Part shown: one piece after another, positions 35,833 to 46,092 of the stretch
Layout of the letters: every line of letters starts with the position of its first letter
How positions within the stretch are numbered: the stretch's first letter is position 1
Assembly (NCBI RefSeq): GCF_900141745.1
Contig: NZ_FSRM01000001.1
Span: 930,001-994,000 of the forward strand
Origin: Paraburkholderia phenazinium
GTDB taxonomy: Bacteria > Pseudomonadota > Gammaproteobacteria > Burkholderiales > Burkholderiaceae
Direction: 5' to 3'
DNA length: 64,000 nucleotides
The notes under the pieces: model-generated
What the model saw: the letters and a program-made list of their open reading frames with translations, nothing else
Databases searched by the model: none
What the model was told of the DNA's origin: nothing
Program-made: the position numbers and the translations under genes

Positions 35833-36765
35833 TCACGCGCTACTTGTGACGGTGCCGCGTGCGACAACGCGCTCACCGTCCACCGCCAACGGACCTCCCT
35901 GCACTGCCAGTTCTTCGATCAGTCCACGCAAAAGAGCCGGCCATTCGCCGCGCGGTCTGAGCATGGCGGCAGCGGCGCGCATCGTGCTGGCGCTGTCGAG
36001 CATGCGTGCGAGCGCATCGAAGGTCATGGTCCGCACTTCGAGCAGTTTGAACACGATCAGCACCTTCAATGCATTCTTCGCGTTGCGCGCCGGATCGGCA
36101 CGCAACCATGCGACCCGCGAAAACGCCCGCTCCAGCGCCTGCGCAACGTTCGTGAACGGCGCGCCGTGACCCGGAATCACCATGCGGACGTCTAACGTGG
36201 CGATAGTTTCCAGCACGGCCTGTTCTTCCGCAAAGCCGCTTTCGCCATCGAGTTCCGGAAAGATCACGCCGAAACCGTTTTCCCATAGCGCGTCTGCACT
36301 GATCAGCAGGCGTTCTTCCGCGCAATAGAGCATCAGCGAGTGTGGATCGTGTCCGGGTGCGCCGAGCACCTCCCAGTCGAGCGCGCCGAGCCTGAGGCGC
36401 ATGCCGGGCGCGATTGTTTCGGTGAAGGTGAAGCGCTCGCAGGTCTGGCCCGTGCCGCGAAACGTCAGGTGAGCTTCATCCCAGTTGCGCACCGCCTCCG
36501 TCTCAGCAGCGGGGATGGCTGTGCGGCATGACCATGCTGCCTGCAGTAACGCGTTGCCGCCGCAGTGGTCGGAGTGCAGATGGGTGTTGACGATCAGATC
36601 GAGCGGTCGTTCGCCGAGTGCCGCCTGCACCAGGGCCAGCGTTTGAGTCGCATGAGTCGCGTAACCCGTATCGACGAAGGCGGCGCAGGCATCGTCAACC
36701 AGCAGCACGTTGTTCGACGACAACCAGCCGCGCTCGAACACCTGGATCGACGCCGGCAGATTCAT
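35833..36765 (-). CDS. Metallo-beta-lactamase-fold hydrolase
   Basis: The 310-residue protein has the zinc motif H62-L-H64-S-D66-H67 (NTHLHSDHCGG), later metal ligands in APGHDPHS and GDALWENG-type segments, and VIPGHGAPF. A helical C-terminal domain of about 100 residues follows. The substrate is unknown; hydrolysis of a thioester or ester is typical for the fold. The ATG at 36765 overlaps the upstream MaoC stop by 4 bp, making it the last gene of a coupled operon. Confidence 0.88.
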   Translation of the reverse strand: MNLPASIQVFERGWLSSNNVLLVDDACAAFVDTGYATHATQTLALVQAALGERPLDLIVNTHLHSDHCGGNALLQAAWSCRTAIPAAETEAVRNWDEAHLTFRGTGQTCERFTFTETIAPGMRLRLGALDWEVLGAPGHDPHSLMLYCAEERLLISADALWENGFGVIFPELDGESGFAEEQAVLETIATLDVRMVIPGHGAPFTNVAQALERAFSRVAWLRADPARNAKNALKVLIVFKLLEVRTMTFDALARMLDSASTMRAAAAMLRPRGEWPALLRGLIEELAVQGGPLAVDGERVVARGTVTSSA

Positions 36766-37241
36766 GATGGGTTGGACTCCTGAGCGGACTCTGCGGAATC
36801 ACCCTGCGTGGGTTTCGCCATCACGAGAATCGTCGAGGTGCCGAGCAGCACCGTCTCGCCGCGCTGGTTCACAACCGAGCCGTCGAGTTGCGTCAGGTCG
36901 CCGTTCAGGCTCGGCTTCCACCAGGCGTCACGGACGCGCCACGTCATCGTCAACGTGTCCTGCGCATGGACCGCTTTCTTCAGCTTGATATCGAACTCGA
37001 GGCCTAGTGGCTGCGCGTACTGCGAAAAATGCGTCGCCAGCATCGCCATGAAATGCGCGGAAGGCTGTGTGCCGGAAGCGATCAGGCCTCCGAAGCGGCT
37101 TTGCTCAGCGTAAGCGTCGTCGTGATGCAGCGGGTTCAGATCGTTGACGAGCGTCGCGAACGATTTGACCGAGTCTGGTGACAACGTCAGCGTGCAGCTA
37201 CAACTCTCCCCGATCGTCACGATGCGCGGCGCCGCATTCAT
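36762..37241 (-). CDS. MaoC-like (R)-specific hydratase
   Basis: The 159-residue hot-dog protein contains the hydratase-2 motif NDLNPLHHD, with catalytic Asp and His five residues apart, and FGGLIASGTQ. It should hydrate enoyl-CoA esters or act in a related acyl-CoA step. Its ATG overlaps the DUF1289 stop, and its stop overlaps the MBL start, each by 4 bp (ATGA), so it is translationally coupled on both sides. Confidence 0.88.
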   Translation of the reverse strand: MNAAPRIVTIGESCSCTLTLSPDSVKSFATLVNDLNPLHHDDAYAEQSRFGGLIASGTQPSAHFMAMLATHFSQYAQPLGLEFDIKLKKAVHAQDTLTMTWRVRDAWWKPSLNGDLTQLDGSVVNQRGETVLLGTSTILVMAKPTQGDSAESAQESNPS

Positions 37242-37471
37242 TTCGCAGCCTGCCGGTTTTGCGCCATCCACTGCGCGTGGCGATGGTCGAGCGCGTCCCA
37301 TACCGCGCTTTTGGTGACATCGTCATAGGTGGACCAGCACGCGATTTCATCGATGGTGCGCAGACATCCTTCGCACCAGCCACTCACTTCGTCCATCCGG
37401 CACACGTTGATGCACGGCGACGGCACGGGTGCGACCGCGTCCTGTTGGTCCACGGTGCCCGCCGTCGTCAT
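37238..37471 (-). CDS. DUF1289 family protein
   Basis: The 77-residue protein has the DUF1289 cysteine pattern SPCINVC...WCEGCLRT near residues 19-41, which could bind a metal or iron-sulfur cluster. No biochemical role is established to my knowledge. The ATG at 37471 and stop at 37238 both overlap neighbouring genes by 4 bp, within the HMG-CoA lyase / MaoC operon. Confidence 0.88.
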   Translation of the reverse strand: MTTAGTVDQQDAVAPVPSPCINVCRMDEVSGWCEGCLRTIDEIACWSTYDDVTKSAVWDALDHRHAQWMAQNRQAAK

Positions 37472-37989
37472 TCGGCTTCTCGTAGCGCCACGTCGGCGAC
37501 CGGCGCGCCGGTCAGAGCGACCAGCTCTTGCGGCGAGAGATTGAAGACCGCATGCGGGTGGCCGGCTGCGGCCCAAAGAGTGTCGAGCGTAAGCAGGTCT
37601 GCATCGATCAGCGTAACCGGCGGCGTGGCGTGGCCGATCGGGCAGACGCCGCCAATCGCATAGCCGGTCTTTTCGCGCACGAACTTCGCATCGGCGCGTC
37701 CAATCTCGCCGACCTGTGCCGCGACCTTTTTCTCATCGACGCGGTTCGCGCCGCTTGCCACCACCAGCACCGGTGCGTCGTCTTCGCGGCGGCGAAACAG
37801 GATCGATTTGGCGATCTGCGCGACCTCGCAACCGAGTCCTGCAGCGGCTTCGGCTGAAGTCTTGCCGGTTTCCGGCAGCATCACGATCTGTCCGGTGTGG
37901 CCGCGCTCACGCAGCAGCAATGCGACACGGCGTGCCGAATCCGGCAGCGCGTTGAGATCGTCGGCGTGGGGAGGAACGTTGTCGGTCAT
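37468..37989 (-). CDS. ybaK: YbaK/EbsC-family aminoacyl-tRNA deacylase
   Basis: The 173-residue protein belongs to the YbaK/ProX editing fold. The conserved lysine sits in QIAKSILFR, and GYAIGGVCPIGH is the family signature, matching the substrate loop. Members clear Cys-tRNA(Pro) or Ala-tRNA(Pro) mischarged by prolyl-tRNA synthetase. The ATG at 37989 follows the HMG-CoA lyase gene by 25 bp; a longer frame upstream would overlap that gene and is not used. Confidence 0.88.
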   Translation of the reverse strand: MTDNVPPHADDLNALPDSARRVALLLRERGHTGQIVMLPETGKTSAEAAAGLGCEVAQIAKSILFRRREDDAPVLVVASGANRVDEKKVAAQVGEIGRADAKFVREKTGYAIGGVCPIGHATPPVTLIDADLLTLDTLWAAAGHPHAVFNLSPQELVALTGAPVADVALREAE

Positions 37990-38014
37990 GAAGCGCTTTC
38001 CAGTGGATGAGAGG

Positions 38015-38941
38015 TCAAACGCAGGAACCTTGTTCGCTGCGTGTTTTGGCGAGCAAGGCTTTGCCAGCGCGCGAGTTGTTCGGCTTGCCGATCGAGGTCG
38101 AGATGAAATCGCCGATCGCGACGACCTGAGCGAGATCAATACCGGTCTCGATACCCAGGCCCTGCAGTAAATACAGCACGTCTTCGGTGGCAACGTTACC
38201 GGTGGCGCCCTTCGCATACGGGCAACCGCCAAGCCCCGCTACCGATGCGTGAAAAATCTCGATCCCTTCGAGCAGCGCGGCGTAGATGTTGGCGAGTGCC
38301 TGGCCGTAGGTGTCGTGGAAATGCCCCGACAGTTGCTCGCGTGGAAACACTTCGGTGACCGCAGCAAAGACTTCGCGCGTGCGTCTGGGCGTGCCCACGC
38401 CGATCGTGTCGGCGATATCGATCTCGTCGCAACCGAGCGCCGCAAACCGCTCCACCACGTCGATCACCGACGACACCGGTACCTCGCCCTGATACGGACA
38501 GCCAAGCGCGCACGATACGCTGCCGCGAATCCGCACACCATGCTCCCTGGCGGCCTGAGCAACGGGTTCGAAGCGCGCGATGCTCTCGGCGATGCTGCAG
38601 TTGATGTTCCGCTGCGAAAACGCCTCGCTGGCTGCACCGAAGATCACGATTTCGTCGGCGCGTGCCGCGAGAGCGCCTTCGAAGCCGCGCAGATTCGGCG
38701 TCAGCACCGAATAGATCGTGCCGGGACGGCGTTCGATGCCGGCCATGACGTCAGCGCCATCGGCCATCTGCGGCACCCACTTGGGCGACACGAACGAGGC
38801 CGACTCGACGTTGCGAAAACCCGCCGCAGACAGGCGGTTGACCAGTTCGATCTTGACCGCGGTGGGAACGAAGTCCTTTTCGTTCTGCAGTCCGTCGCGT
38901 GGGCCGACTTCGACGACTTTGACGGCTTGTGGCATGGCCAT
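38015..38941 (-). CDS. mvaB: Hydroxymethylglutaryl-CoA lyase
   Basis: The 308-residue TIM barrel has EVGPRDGLQNE near the N-terminus with metal-binding Asp, the HFHDTYG motif, and the signature GLGGCPYAKGATGNVATED containing the catalytic cysteine. It cleaves HMG-CoA to acetoacetate and acetyl-CoA, the last step of leucine catabolism. GGAG lies upstream of the ATG. The other leucine-degradation genes are not in this window, although a LiuR-like regulator lies 15 kb away. Confidence 0.93.
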   Translation of the reverse strand: MAMPQAVKVVEVGPRDGLQNEKDFVPTAVKIELVNRLSAAGFRNVESASFVSPKWVPQMADGADVMAGIERRPGTIYSVLTPNLRGFEGALAARADEIVIFGAASEAFSQRNINCSIAESIARFEPVAQAAREHGVRIRGSVSCALGCPYQGEVPVSSVIDVVERFAALGCDEIDIADTIGVGTPRRTREVFAAVTEVFPREQLSGHFHDTYGQALANIYAALLEGIEIFHASVAGLGGCPYAKGATGNVATEDVLYLLQGLGIETGIDLAQVVAIGDFISTSIGKPNNSRAGKALLAKTRSEQGSCV

Positions 38942-38982
38942 GATGGGTCTCCTGCCGCACGAGGCGGCGTTGTATCGGGAAT

Positions 38983-39924
38983 TCAGTAGCCGCGATCGAT
39001 GTCGACGACCCCGCTCACCGGCTCGCCGCGCATCAGCGCGATCATCTTATGCGCGACCTGGGCGACGCTCTCTGCGCGCAAGGTCTGCGCCGAGCTATGC
39101 GGGGTGATCGTGATGCGAGGTTCCTGCCAGAACAGATGATCGACGGGCAGCGGTTCCTCGCGGAACACGTCCAGCGTAGCGCCAGCAATCTGACCGTCGG
39201 CTAGCGCGTCGAGCAGATCCTGTTCAACCAGATGCGCACCGCGCGCGACGTTGATCAGATAGGCGCCATGCGCGAGCTTCGAGAAGGTGCGCCGGTTCAG
39301 CATGTCATGCGTCTCGGGAGTGTGCGGCAGCAGATTCACCAGCACCTTGACGTCACTGAGGAACGCCTCGAACTGCGCCTCGCCAGCAAAAGTCTGCACG
39401 CCTTCGATTTGCCGCGCGCTGCGACTATAGCCACGCACAGGCATGCCAAACGGGACCAGCGCGCGGGCCACGTGGGTACCGAGCACACCCAGGCCGAGCA
39501 CGCCGACGGTGAAGGTGTCGCGCGGATGGGGATCGAGCACTTTCCAGCGGCGTTCCGCTTGCAGCGTTTCATATTCGTCGAAGCGGCGCAGGTAGCGCAG
39601 CACGGCATGCGTCACGTACTCGGCCATTTGCGGGGCCATGCCGCCGTCTTCGAGACGAACGAGTTGCGCGGACCGCGGCAGGGTGCCGGGATGCGCGCGC
39701 TCGAGTGCGAGAATCGCATCGACACCCGCGCCGAGATTGAAGATGGCGCGCAGCCCCTTGCGGTCTGCCAGCATCTCGCGCGGCGGCCGCCAGACGACGG
39801 CGAAGTCAGCCGGCGCGGTGTCGCCCGGTTGCCATTCACGCAGTTCGGCCTCGGGCAGCGCACGGGTGAAATCGTGTAGCCAGGACGCGGCTTCAGGCTG
39901 AGGCGTGTAGAAAAGTATCTTCAT
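38983..39924 (-). CDS. ghrA: Glyoxylate/hydroxypyruvate reductase A
   Basis: The 313-residue D-2-hydroxyacid dehydrogenase carries GVLGLGVLGTHVAR (NAD(P) binding, about 145-158), the NVARGAHLVEQ arginine segment, DVFREEPLP with the catalytic Glu, and TPHSSAQT with the His, all in family order. It begins MKILFYTPQ as GhrA proteins do. It should reduce glyoxylate and hydroxypyruvate. It is preceded by a VOC gene 16 bp away and followed by HMG-CoA lyase at 41 bp. Confidence 0.9.
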   Translation of the reverse strand: MKILFYTPQPEAASWLHDFTRALPEAELREWQPGDTAPADFAVVWRPPREMLADRKGLRAIFNLGAGVDAILALERAHPGTLPRSAQLVRLEDGGMAPQMAEYVTHAVLRYLRRFDEYETLQAERRWKVLDPHPRDTFTVGVLGLGVLGTHVARALVPFGMPVRGYSRSARQIEGVQTFAGEAQFEAFLSDVKVLVNLLPHTPETHDMLNRRTFSKLAHGAYLINVARGAHLVEQDLLDALADGQIAGATLDVFREEPLPVDHLFWQEPRITITPHSSAQTLRAESVAQVAHKMIALMRGEPVSGVVDIDRGY

Positions 39925-39940
39925 GCGATCGGTGCGTGCA

Positions 39941-40387
39941 TCACTTGGCGAACAGGCGGCTGATGTCCTTGAAGGCCTTGAATTCGAGCGCGTTGCCGCA
40001 AGGGTCGAGGAAGAACATGGTGGCCTGTTCACCGACTTCGCCTTTGAAACGGATATGCGGCTCGATGATGAACGCGGTGCCGGCTGCCTTGAGCCTGTCT
40101 GCGAGTGCGTGCCAGTCGTCCGTGCTTAGCACGACGCCGAAATGGCGCACGGGAACGTCATCGCCATCTACAGCATTGACGCCGGCACGGCCGGTTTCAT
40201 TGGGCGCGAGATGCGCGACAAGTTGGTGGCCAAAAAAATCGAAATCGACCCATTCCGGCGAACTGCGTCCTTCCGGACAGCCGAGCAGGTCGCCGTAGAA
40301 GGCGCGTGCGTTTTCCAGGCTGGTGACCGGAAACGCCAGATGGAACGGCTGCAGCGCTCGTGGCTGGACAGATGACGCTTGCGACAT
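39941..40387 (-). CDS. VOC-family (glyoxalase/dioxygenase-like) protein
   Basis: The 148-residue protein has two beta-alpha-beta-beta-beta repeats of the vicinal-oxygen-chelate fold: [22 protein letters not shown] at the start and [14 protein letters not shown] at the end, which supplies a Glu metal ligand. The specific substrate is unknown. A strong TAGGAGG precedes the ATG at 40387. It is the first gene of the seven-gene minus-strand run. Confidence 0.88.
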   Translation of the reverse strand: MSQASSVQPRALQPFHLAFPVTSLENARAFYGDLLGCPEGRSSPEWVDFDFFGHQLVAHLAPNETGRAGVNAVDGDDVPVRHFGVVLSTDDWHALADRLKAAGTAFIIEPHIRFKGEVGEQATMFFLDPCGNALEFKAFKDISRLFAK

Positions 40388-40597
40388 GGGGCCTCCTACG
40401 TTTTTGGATAGGCTTCATTCTACTTTTTCGAGGCCAATCGCGTGCGGATTGGGCCTAGGCGTCCGGATGAGCGCCCCCATGCGTCCCCGGCGCGTGTCCC
40501 GGATTGGACGCCCAATAAGCAAATGAGAAAAAGTTGGTTCGTGTCCGCAGGGCCCCGCTCCACAATAGGTTTCCGGATTCCGGCAGCGAGGAGAATC

Positions 40598-41200
40598 ATG
40601 CTTTCATGCAGCAAATCGACGTGGCCGCCACGGCTCGTGACTGTACCGGGCCTGCACGGCAGCGAGGGCGCGCATTGGCAGACCTGGCTCGAACGGCAGT
40701 TCGCCCGCTCGCTGCGCGTTGAACAGGCGGATTGGGACGCACCGGATCTGGCGGGCTGGGCGCGCTCGGTGCGCGAACTGCTCGCGCGCGAACGCGGGCC
40801 GTTCGTGCTGGCGGCGCACAGTTTCGGTTGCCTTGCGGCGGCGCATGCGTTGCAGCAGGCGTCGTATGTGGGCGACGTGGCGGGCGTGCTGTTTGTCGCG
40901 CCGGCCAGCCCAGAAAAATTCACCTTCGCTGGACACTTCGAGGCGCGCCGGCTCGGGGTGCCGTCGATCCTGATCGGCAGCGAGACCGATCCATGGATGC
41001 CGCTGGCCGGTTCACGCGAGCTGGCGCAGCGGTTTGGCAGCGCGTTTGTGAATCTTGGGGATGCCGGGCATATCAACACGGCGGCAGGCTTTGGGCCGTG
41101 GCCGCGGGCGAAGTATTTCGTCGATACGCTCGTGCATTGCGCCGCGCCGCTGAGGTTTCGCGAGGAGCCAGTGGAGGCGGTGAGGCACGCGCTGGTTTGA
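40598..41200 (+). CDS. RBBP9/YdeN-type serine hydrolase
   Basis: The 200-residue alpha/beta hydrolase has VPGLHGSEGAHWQTW near the start, the nucleophile elbow AHSFGCLAA near 75-83, SETDPWMP with the acid, and GDAGHINTAAG with the His. This matches the small RBBP9/YdeN serine hydrolase family of unknown substrate. GAGGAG lies just before the ATG at 40598. It is convergent with bioB; the stop codons are 3 bp apart. Confidence 0.85.
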   Translation: MLSCSKSTWPPRLVTVPGLHGSEGAHWQTWLERQFARSLRVEQADWDAPDLAGWARSVRELLARERGPFVLAAHSFGCLAAAHALQQASYVGDVAGVLFVAPASPEKFTFAGHFEARRLGVPSILIGSETDPWMPLAGSRELAQRFGSAFVNLGDAGHINTAAGFGPWPRAKYFVDTLVHCAAPLRFREEPVEAVRHALV

Positions 41201-41203
41201 CGC

Positions 41204-42280
41204 TCAATTCGCAGCGGAAGAATGCCCGTCGCAACCATGTTCGCAGCCGCTCTTGTCCAACGGCATCTGTTGCGCAGCCTCCGCCCGAATCCCAAGACGC
41301 TCAAGCAGCTTGCGATCCGCCTCAGCCTGCGGATTGCTGGTAGTCAACAATTGATCGCCGTAGAAAATCGAATTCGCACCTGCCAGGAAGCACATCGCCT
41401 GCAATGCCTCATTCATCTGCTCGCGTCCGGCCGACAAACGCACCATCGCGCGCGGCATCGTGATACGCGCAACGGCGATCGTGCGCACGAATTCGAACGG
41501 ATCAAGCGCTTCAGTGCCGGTGAGCGGTGTGCCCTCGACCTGCACCAGATTGTTGATCGGCACCGATTCCGGATACGGGTCCATGTTGGCCAGTTGCGTG
41601 ATCAGGCCCGCACGTTCGCGGCGCGATTCGCCTAGACCCACAATGCCGCCGCAACACACGTTGATACCTGCATCGCGGACGCGTTCCAACGTGTCGAGAC
41701 GGTCCTGATAGGTACGCGTCGAGATGATCTGGCCGTAAAACTCCGGCGAAGTATCGAGGTTATGGTTGTAGTAATCGAGACCCGCGTCGCGTAGCCCTTG
41801 CGCCTGGTGCGTCTCGAGCATGCCGAGCGTCACGCAGGTTTCGAGGCCCATCGCTTTCACGCCGCGGATCATGTCCTTGATCGGCTCGAGGTGACGGTCC
41901 TTCGGATTACGCCAGGCCGCGCCCATGCAGAAGCGCGTCGCGCCGTTGTCTTTGGCAACGCGTGCAGCGGCGAGCACCTCGTCGACCGGCATCAGCTTGT
42001 CTGCCTTAAGTCCCGTGTCGTGATGCACCGACTGCGGGCAGTATGCGCAGTCTTCCTCGCAGCCGCCGGTCTTGATGGACAGTAGCGTCGATAGCTGTAC
42101 GGTGTTCGCATCGAAATGCTCACGGTGCACCTGCTGCGCACGGAACATCAGATCGTTGAACGGCAGTTCGTACAACGCAATGATGTCGGCGACGCGATAG
42201 CGTGCGGCCGGCGCCGCTGCGGTGGCGGCGTTGGCAACGGTCGAGTCTGTTTGCGGGCGGTCGAGGTGAAGCTGGGTCAT
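41204..42280 (-). CDS. bioB: Biotin synthase
   Basis: The 358-residue radical-SAM enzyme has the cluster motif [13 protein letters not shown] (CxxxCxxC) near 70, the YYNHNLDTS segment, the GGIVGLGE glycine motif, and the conserved [16 protein letters not shown] with the [2Fe-2S] Arg. It inserts sulfur into dethiobiotin, the final step of biotin synthesis. It is the last gene of bioAFDB and 34 bp after bioD. The ATG at 42280 gives MTQLHLDRP; a longer frame would enter bioD. Confidence 0.95.
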   Translation of the reverse strand: MTQLHLDRPQTDSTVANAATAAAPAARYRVADIIALYELPFNDLMFRAQQVHREHFDANTVQLSTLLSIKTGGCEEDCAYCPQSVHHDTGLKADKLMPVDEVLAAARVAKDNGATRFCMGAAWRNPKDRHLEPIKDMIRGVKAMGLETCVTLGMLETHQAQGLRDAGLDYYNHNLDTSPEFYGQIISTRTYQDRLDTLERVRDAGINVCCGGIVGLGESRRERAGLITQLANMDPYPESVPINNLVQVEGTPLTGTEALDPFEFVRTIAVARITMPRAMVRLSAGREQMNEALQAMCFLAGANSIFYGDQLLTTSNPQAEADRKLLERLGIRAEAAQQMPLDKSGCEHGCDGHSSAAN

Positions 42281-42314
42281 ATCGTCAATCCTCATGGATG
42301 GAGATGAAGTGGGT

Positions 42315-43034
42315 TCAGAGCCGCGCTGCACGCAGCGTCTGCAATAGCATGGAGGTGTTGATGGCATCAGCTGCCGCATCGGCCGAAATCGGCTTCAGAT
42401 GCGGGACGATGCCAAGCAACGGTGTGTCGTACTGGCGATCGAGCCGGCTACGGATCGCGGCAATGTTTTCGTCCGCGAAGCCCATCTCCGGATCGACGCG
42501 GTTTGCGACCCAGCCCGCCAGATGCAAGCCGCGCGCGGCGATCGCTTCAGCGGTGAGCAACGCGTGGCTGATACAGCCGAGCCGCATGCCGACCACAAGC
42601 ACGACCGGCAGGTTCAGCGCACAGGCGAGATCCGCTGTGTCCTGCGTATCGGTAAGCGGCACGCGGAACCCGCCGACGCCTTCCACGACCACCACGTCTG
42701 CAAGCTGCAGTGCCTGCGCGTGACAATCGACGATGCGGCCGATATCGAGCGTGACGTTTTCCTGAGCGGCGACGATATGCGGTGCGGCCGGCGCTTTCAG
42801 AAGATACGGTGTACGAAGGTCTGGGGGAAGAAGCACGCTGGATGCAGCGTCGAGCTGATCAGCGTCTTCGTTGTGCCACACGCCGTCCATCTCGAAGGCA
42901 CCTGCGGCGATCGGCTTCATCGCAGCAGCGCGCAATCCTTCGCGCGCGAAGCCGCGCAGCAGTGCCGCCGAGACCAAAGTCTTGCCGATTTCCGTATCGG
43001 TGCCGGTGACGAACACGGAGCGCGCCGCACTCAT
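42315..43034 (-). CDS. bioD: Dethiobiotin synthetase
   Basis: The 239-residue protein begins [14 protein letters not shown], the bioD P-loop with Lys, followed by MKPIAAG and [11 protein letters not shown]. It closes the ureido ring of dethiobiotin using ATP and CO2. Its ATG at 43034 overlaps the bioF stop by 4 bp, so expression is coupled. Confidence 0.95.
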   Translation of the reverse strand: MSAARSVFVTGTDTEIGKTLVSAALLRGFAREGLRAAAMKPIAAGAFEMDGVWHNEDADQLDAASSVLLPPDLRTPYLLKAPAAPHIVAAQENVTLDIGRIVDCHAQALQLADVVVVEGVGGFRVPLTDTQDTADLACALNLPVVLVVGMRLGCISHALLTAEAIAARGLHLAGWVANRVDPEMGFADENIAAIRSRLDRQYDTPLLGIVPHLKPISADAAADAINTSMLLQTLRAARL

Positions 43035-44218
43035 GCCGCACCTCTACCAAGCCGCTGCAAGCCTGCTTCAAGGCGATCGAGATCCGCCTGCGAGTGAGCG
43101 GCCGACAACGAGACGCGCAGCCGCGACGTGCCGGCCGGCACGGTGGGCGGACGGATCGCTGGCACCCAAAGACCGTCACGCTCGAGCGTGGCGGCGATTT
43201 CAAGCGTTGCATCGTTCGCACCGATGATGAGCGGTTGAACGGCAGTGTGTGAATCGACCGGCAACCACGGCGTGGCTTTAAGCATCGCACGGGTGCGTTC
43301 GATCAGTTTCTGCAGATGCGCGCGCCGCGCATCGCCTTCATCGCCACTGATGATGCGCAGGCTCGCCGACACAGCATGCGCAGCAGCCGGCACCGAAGCG
43401 GTGGTAAAAATATACGGACGTGCCCGCTGCACCAGCCATTCGATGACGGTCTCATGGGCCACGACGAAAGCGCCCGACACACCGGCTGCTTTGCCGAGCG
43501 TGCCGATGGAAATCAGGTTGGGCGAGCGCAGCGCTTCATGAGCGATGGCGCCGCGCCCTTGCGGTCCGAGCACGCCGAAGCCATGTGCATCGTCGAGGAC
43601 GAGCCACGCGCCGTGCTGCTCAGCGAGTTCGAGCAAACGCGCTAGAGGGGCGACGTCGCCGTCCATGCTGAACACCGTATCGGAGACGATCAGCTTTACG
43701 GTCGCGTCCGATGCTTCCAGCATGGCACTCAAGGCTTCGGTGTCGGCGTGCGGATAGACCTGCACGTCGGCGCGCGAAAGCCGCGCGCCATCAATCAACG
43801 AGGCGTGATTGAGAGCATCGGAGAAAAGCGTGGTGCCACGTCCCGCGAGCGCGGTAAGCGTGGCGAGATTCGCCATATAGCCAGTGCTGAAGTACAGCGC
43901 GCGCGGCGCATCGACAAAGCCTCCGACGAAACCCGCCAGATCGTCCTCGAGTTTGGCGTGTGCACGCGAATGGCCGCCGAGCAGATGCGAGCCACCGCTG
44001 CCCGAACCATAGCGCCGCGCGCCTTCAGCAATCGCAGCCACCAGCAGAGGATGCGCGGCGAGGCCGAGATAGTCATTGCTGGCAAAGCCGATCATCTCGC
44101 GGCCGTCGACGGTCATGTGTGCGGCACACGGCGTATCGGCGATGCGGCGACGGCGCCGCAGGCCCTGCGCGTCGAGGTCCTGCAGGCCTTGCTGGAGCAT
44201 GTCGAGCAACGGCATCAT
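43031..44218 (-). CDS. bioF: 8-amino-7-oxononanoate synthase
   Basis: The 395-residue PLP enzyme has the family pattern: [10 protein letters not shown] near 48, [25 protein letters not shown], and GTLGKAAG with the PLP lysine. It condenses pimeloyl thioester with alanine. It overlaps bioA by 4 bp upstream and bioD by 4 bp downstream. MM at the start allows 44218 or 44215; 44218 restores the ATGA overlap. Confidence 0.95.
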   Translation of the reverse strand: MMPLLDMLQQGLQDLDAQGLRRRRRIADTPCAAHMTVDGREMIGFASNDYLGLAAHPLLVAAIAEGARRYGSGSGGSHLLGGHSRAHAKLEDDLAGFVGGFVDAPRALYFSTGYMANLATLTALAGRGTTLFSDALNHASLIDGARLSRADVQVYPHADTEALSAMLEASDATVKLIVSDTVFSMDGDVAPLARLLELAEQHGAWLVLDDAHGFGVLGPQGRGAIAHEALRSPNLISIGTLGKAAGVSGAFVVAHETVIEWLVQRARPYIFTTASVPAAAHAVSASLRIISGDEGDARRAHLQKLIERTRAMLKATPWLPVDSHTAVQPLIIGANDATLEIAATLERDGLWVPAIRPPTVPAGTSRLRVSLSAAHSQADLDRLEAGLQRLGRGAA

Positions 44219-45597
44219 ACGGCCTCCGCGAGCGTGGCGTCGAAGGTCTCAAGGGTTCTCGCGGCGAGCAACGCGAGTTCGTCGTCGCTAAGGATGTACG
44301 GAGGCATCAGATATACGGTGGTCGAAATCGGCCGCAACAGCAGTTCGCGCTGCAAGGCGTTCTGAAAGAAGCGGCGTGAGAATGTTTTGGCGTGTTGTGC
44401 ATTGGTGATCACTGCATCGAACGCGAAGATCGTGCCGCACTGACGCAGATTGCGTACGTGCGGATGTTCAGCAAGCGGTGCGAGCGCCGCTCGCAGCGTG
44501 GCGGATTTCTTTGCGTTGACCGCGAGCACGTCATCGCTGGCGAACAGATCCAGGGTGGCGAGCGCGGCGCGACAGGCGAGAGGATTACCCGTGTACGAAT
44601 GCGAATGCAGGAAGCCGCGGGCCGTATCGTCGTCGTAGAAAGCCTGGAAGATTTCATCGCGCGACAGCACGATAGACAGCGGCAGATAGCCGCCGCTGAT
44701 ACCTTTCGACAGACAGAGGAAATCCGGCCAGATGCCGGCCTGTTCGCAGGCGAAGAAGGTGCCGGTGCGACCGCAGCCGACGGCGATTTCATCGGCGATC
44801 AGATGCACGCCGTATTGATCGCAGAGCGCCCGCAGACCGGCGATATACGACGGATCGTGCATGGCCATGCCGGCGGCGCACTGCACGAGCGGCTCGATGA
44901 TCAGCGCGGCGATCTTCGTGCTGCGTGACTCGAACAGGGCGCGCACGCTCTCGAGCGCACGACGCGCGACGTCGGCTGCGCTTTCGCCGGGTTGCGCTTG
45001 CCGCGCGTCAGGCGATGCGACGACATGAGCATGACGGATCAGCGGATCGTAGGCATCCTTGAACAAGGCGACATCGGTGACGGCGAGAGCGCCGATGGTC
45101 TCGCCGTGATAACTGTTAGCAATGCAGACGAATTCCTGCTTGTCGGGGAAGCCGCGATTGCGCCAGGAGTGGAAGCTCATCTTCAGGGCAATTTCGACGG
45201 CCGAGGCGCCATCGGATGCGAAGAATGCGTGCCCGAGGGTATTTTGCGTGAAGGTAGCGAGGCGCTCGGCGAGTTCAATGGCGGGCTCGTGGGTGCAGCC
45301 GGCGAGCATGGCGTGTTCGAGCGTATCGAGCTGGTCTTTGAGCGCAGCGTTGATACGGGGGTTAGCGTGACCAAACAGGTTGACCCACCAGGAGCTGATG
45401 GCATCGAGATAGCGATGACCGTCGCGGTCATAGAGCCAGGGGCCGGCGCCGCGGGCGATGGGGATGAGCGGCAGGCGCTCGTGGTGTTTCATCTGGGTGC
45501 AGGGATGCCAGACGGCGCGCAGGCTGCGGGCGACCCAGTCGGTGGCGTGGTCGGCGCCTTCGGTGCCTTGGATGCCTTCAGTTGCTCGTGTGTTCAA
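44215..45597 (-). CDS. bioA: Adenosylmethionine-8-amino-7-oxononanoate aminotransferase
   Basis: The 460-residue class-III aminotransferase contains VWHPCTQM near the start, [37 protein letters not shown] and [11 protein letters not shown] with the PLP lysine. It makes 7,8-diaminononanoate in biotin synthesis. No ATG fits upstream of VWHP. The start is a TTG at 45597 with GGAG five bases before it, so initiation is by a non-ATG codon. It leads the bioAFDB operon; the region upstream is dominated by an inverted-repeat element. Confidence 0.93.
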   Translation of the reverse strand: MNTRATEGIQGTEGADHATDWVARSLRAVWHPCTQMKHHERLPLIPIARGAGPWLYDRDGHRYLDAISSWWVNLFGHANPRINAALKDQLDTLEHAMLAGCTHEPAIELAERLATFTQNTLGHAFFASDGASAVEIALKMSFHSWRNRGFPDKQEFVCIANSYHGETIGALAVTDVALFKDAYDPLIRHAHVVASPDARQAQPGESAADVARRALESVRALFESRSTKIAALIIEPLVQCAAGMAMHDPSYIAGLRALCDQYGVHLIADEIAVGCGRTGTFFACEQAGIWPDFLCLSKGISGGYLPLSIVLSRDEIFQAFYDDDTARGFLHSHSYTGNPLACRAALATLDLFASDDVLAVNAKKSATLRAALAPLAEHPHVRNLRQCGTIFAFDAVITNAQHAKTFSRRFFQNALQRELLLRPISTTVYLMPPYILSDDELALLAARTLETFDATLAEAV

Positions 45598-46003
45598 AAC
45601 TGCTCCGGTACTGTGCGGCGAGGGTGCTCGTTCTCGCTACGCGGTGTGGCTTTTTGCGCTGCGCGCGGCCGGTTTTGGGGGCCGGACGCTTGTGGTTTGG
45701 TGCGGTTTGTTTGTTGCCTTGCGGCGGTCGGGGGTGAGATTAGCGCGTTCTTTATGTTCATGCACTACCCTCTGCGCGGGGCTTTTTTGATCCTACGCGT
45801 GCAGTTCGGGGACGTTGTTGGCAGGTTTTATCTGATCTTCACAGATGAGGGTTTTTGCACGTAGATGACGGCGGCAAAGTCATGGGGGGTGGGTGCGAAA
45901 AATGTGGTTCGTCGGGATGGGTTTTTGCCTGCGGCGGGCTTTTTTGGGGGTATGGGTCGGGTTTTGCCTGCGGCGCCTCGGTTTTTGGGTTTTACTGGGG
46001 GTG
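45598..46003. other. Non-coding region upstream of bioA
   Basis: This 406-bp stretch must contain the bioA promoter. It includes two G/T-rich imperfect tandem copies of a TTTTGCCTGCGGCG-type motif near 45926-45978. I see no BirA-like palindrome and no credible gene; small frames here are low-complexity. Confidence 0.4.
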
Positions 46004-46060
46004 TTGGCCTTTCCTTGCTGTCTTATCGGTCTATTAGCTTCGCCCCTGTGCGGGGCGGCA

Positions 46061-46092
46061 CTTACTTTCTTTGCCGCCGCAAAGAAAGTAAG
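46061..46092. repeat. Perfect hairpin in left arm
   Basis: CTTACTTTCTTTGC (46061-46074) and GCAAAGAAAGTAAG (46079-46092) pair over 14 bp around CGCC. A CGCCCC/GGGGCG hairpin precedes it at 46041-46057. Confidence 0.9.

Noticed and set aside
45598..46003. BirA operator for the biotin operon
   Set aside because: No TTGTAAAC-type palindrome was found upstream of bioA.
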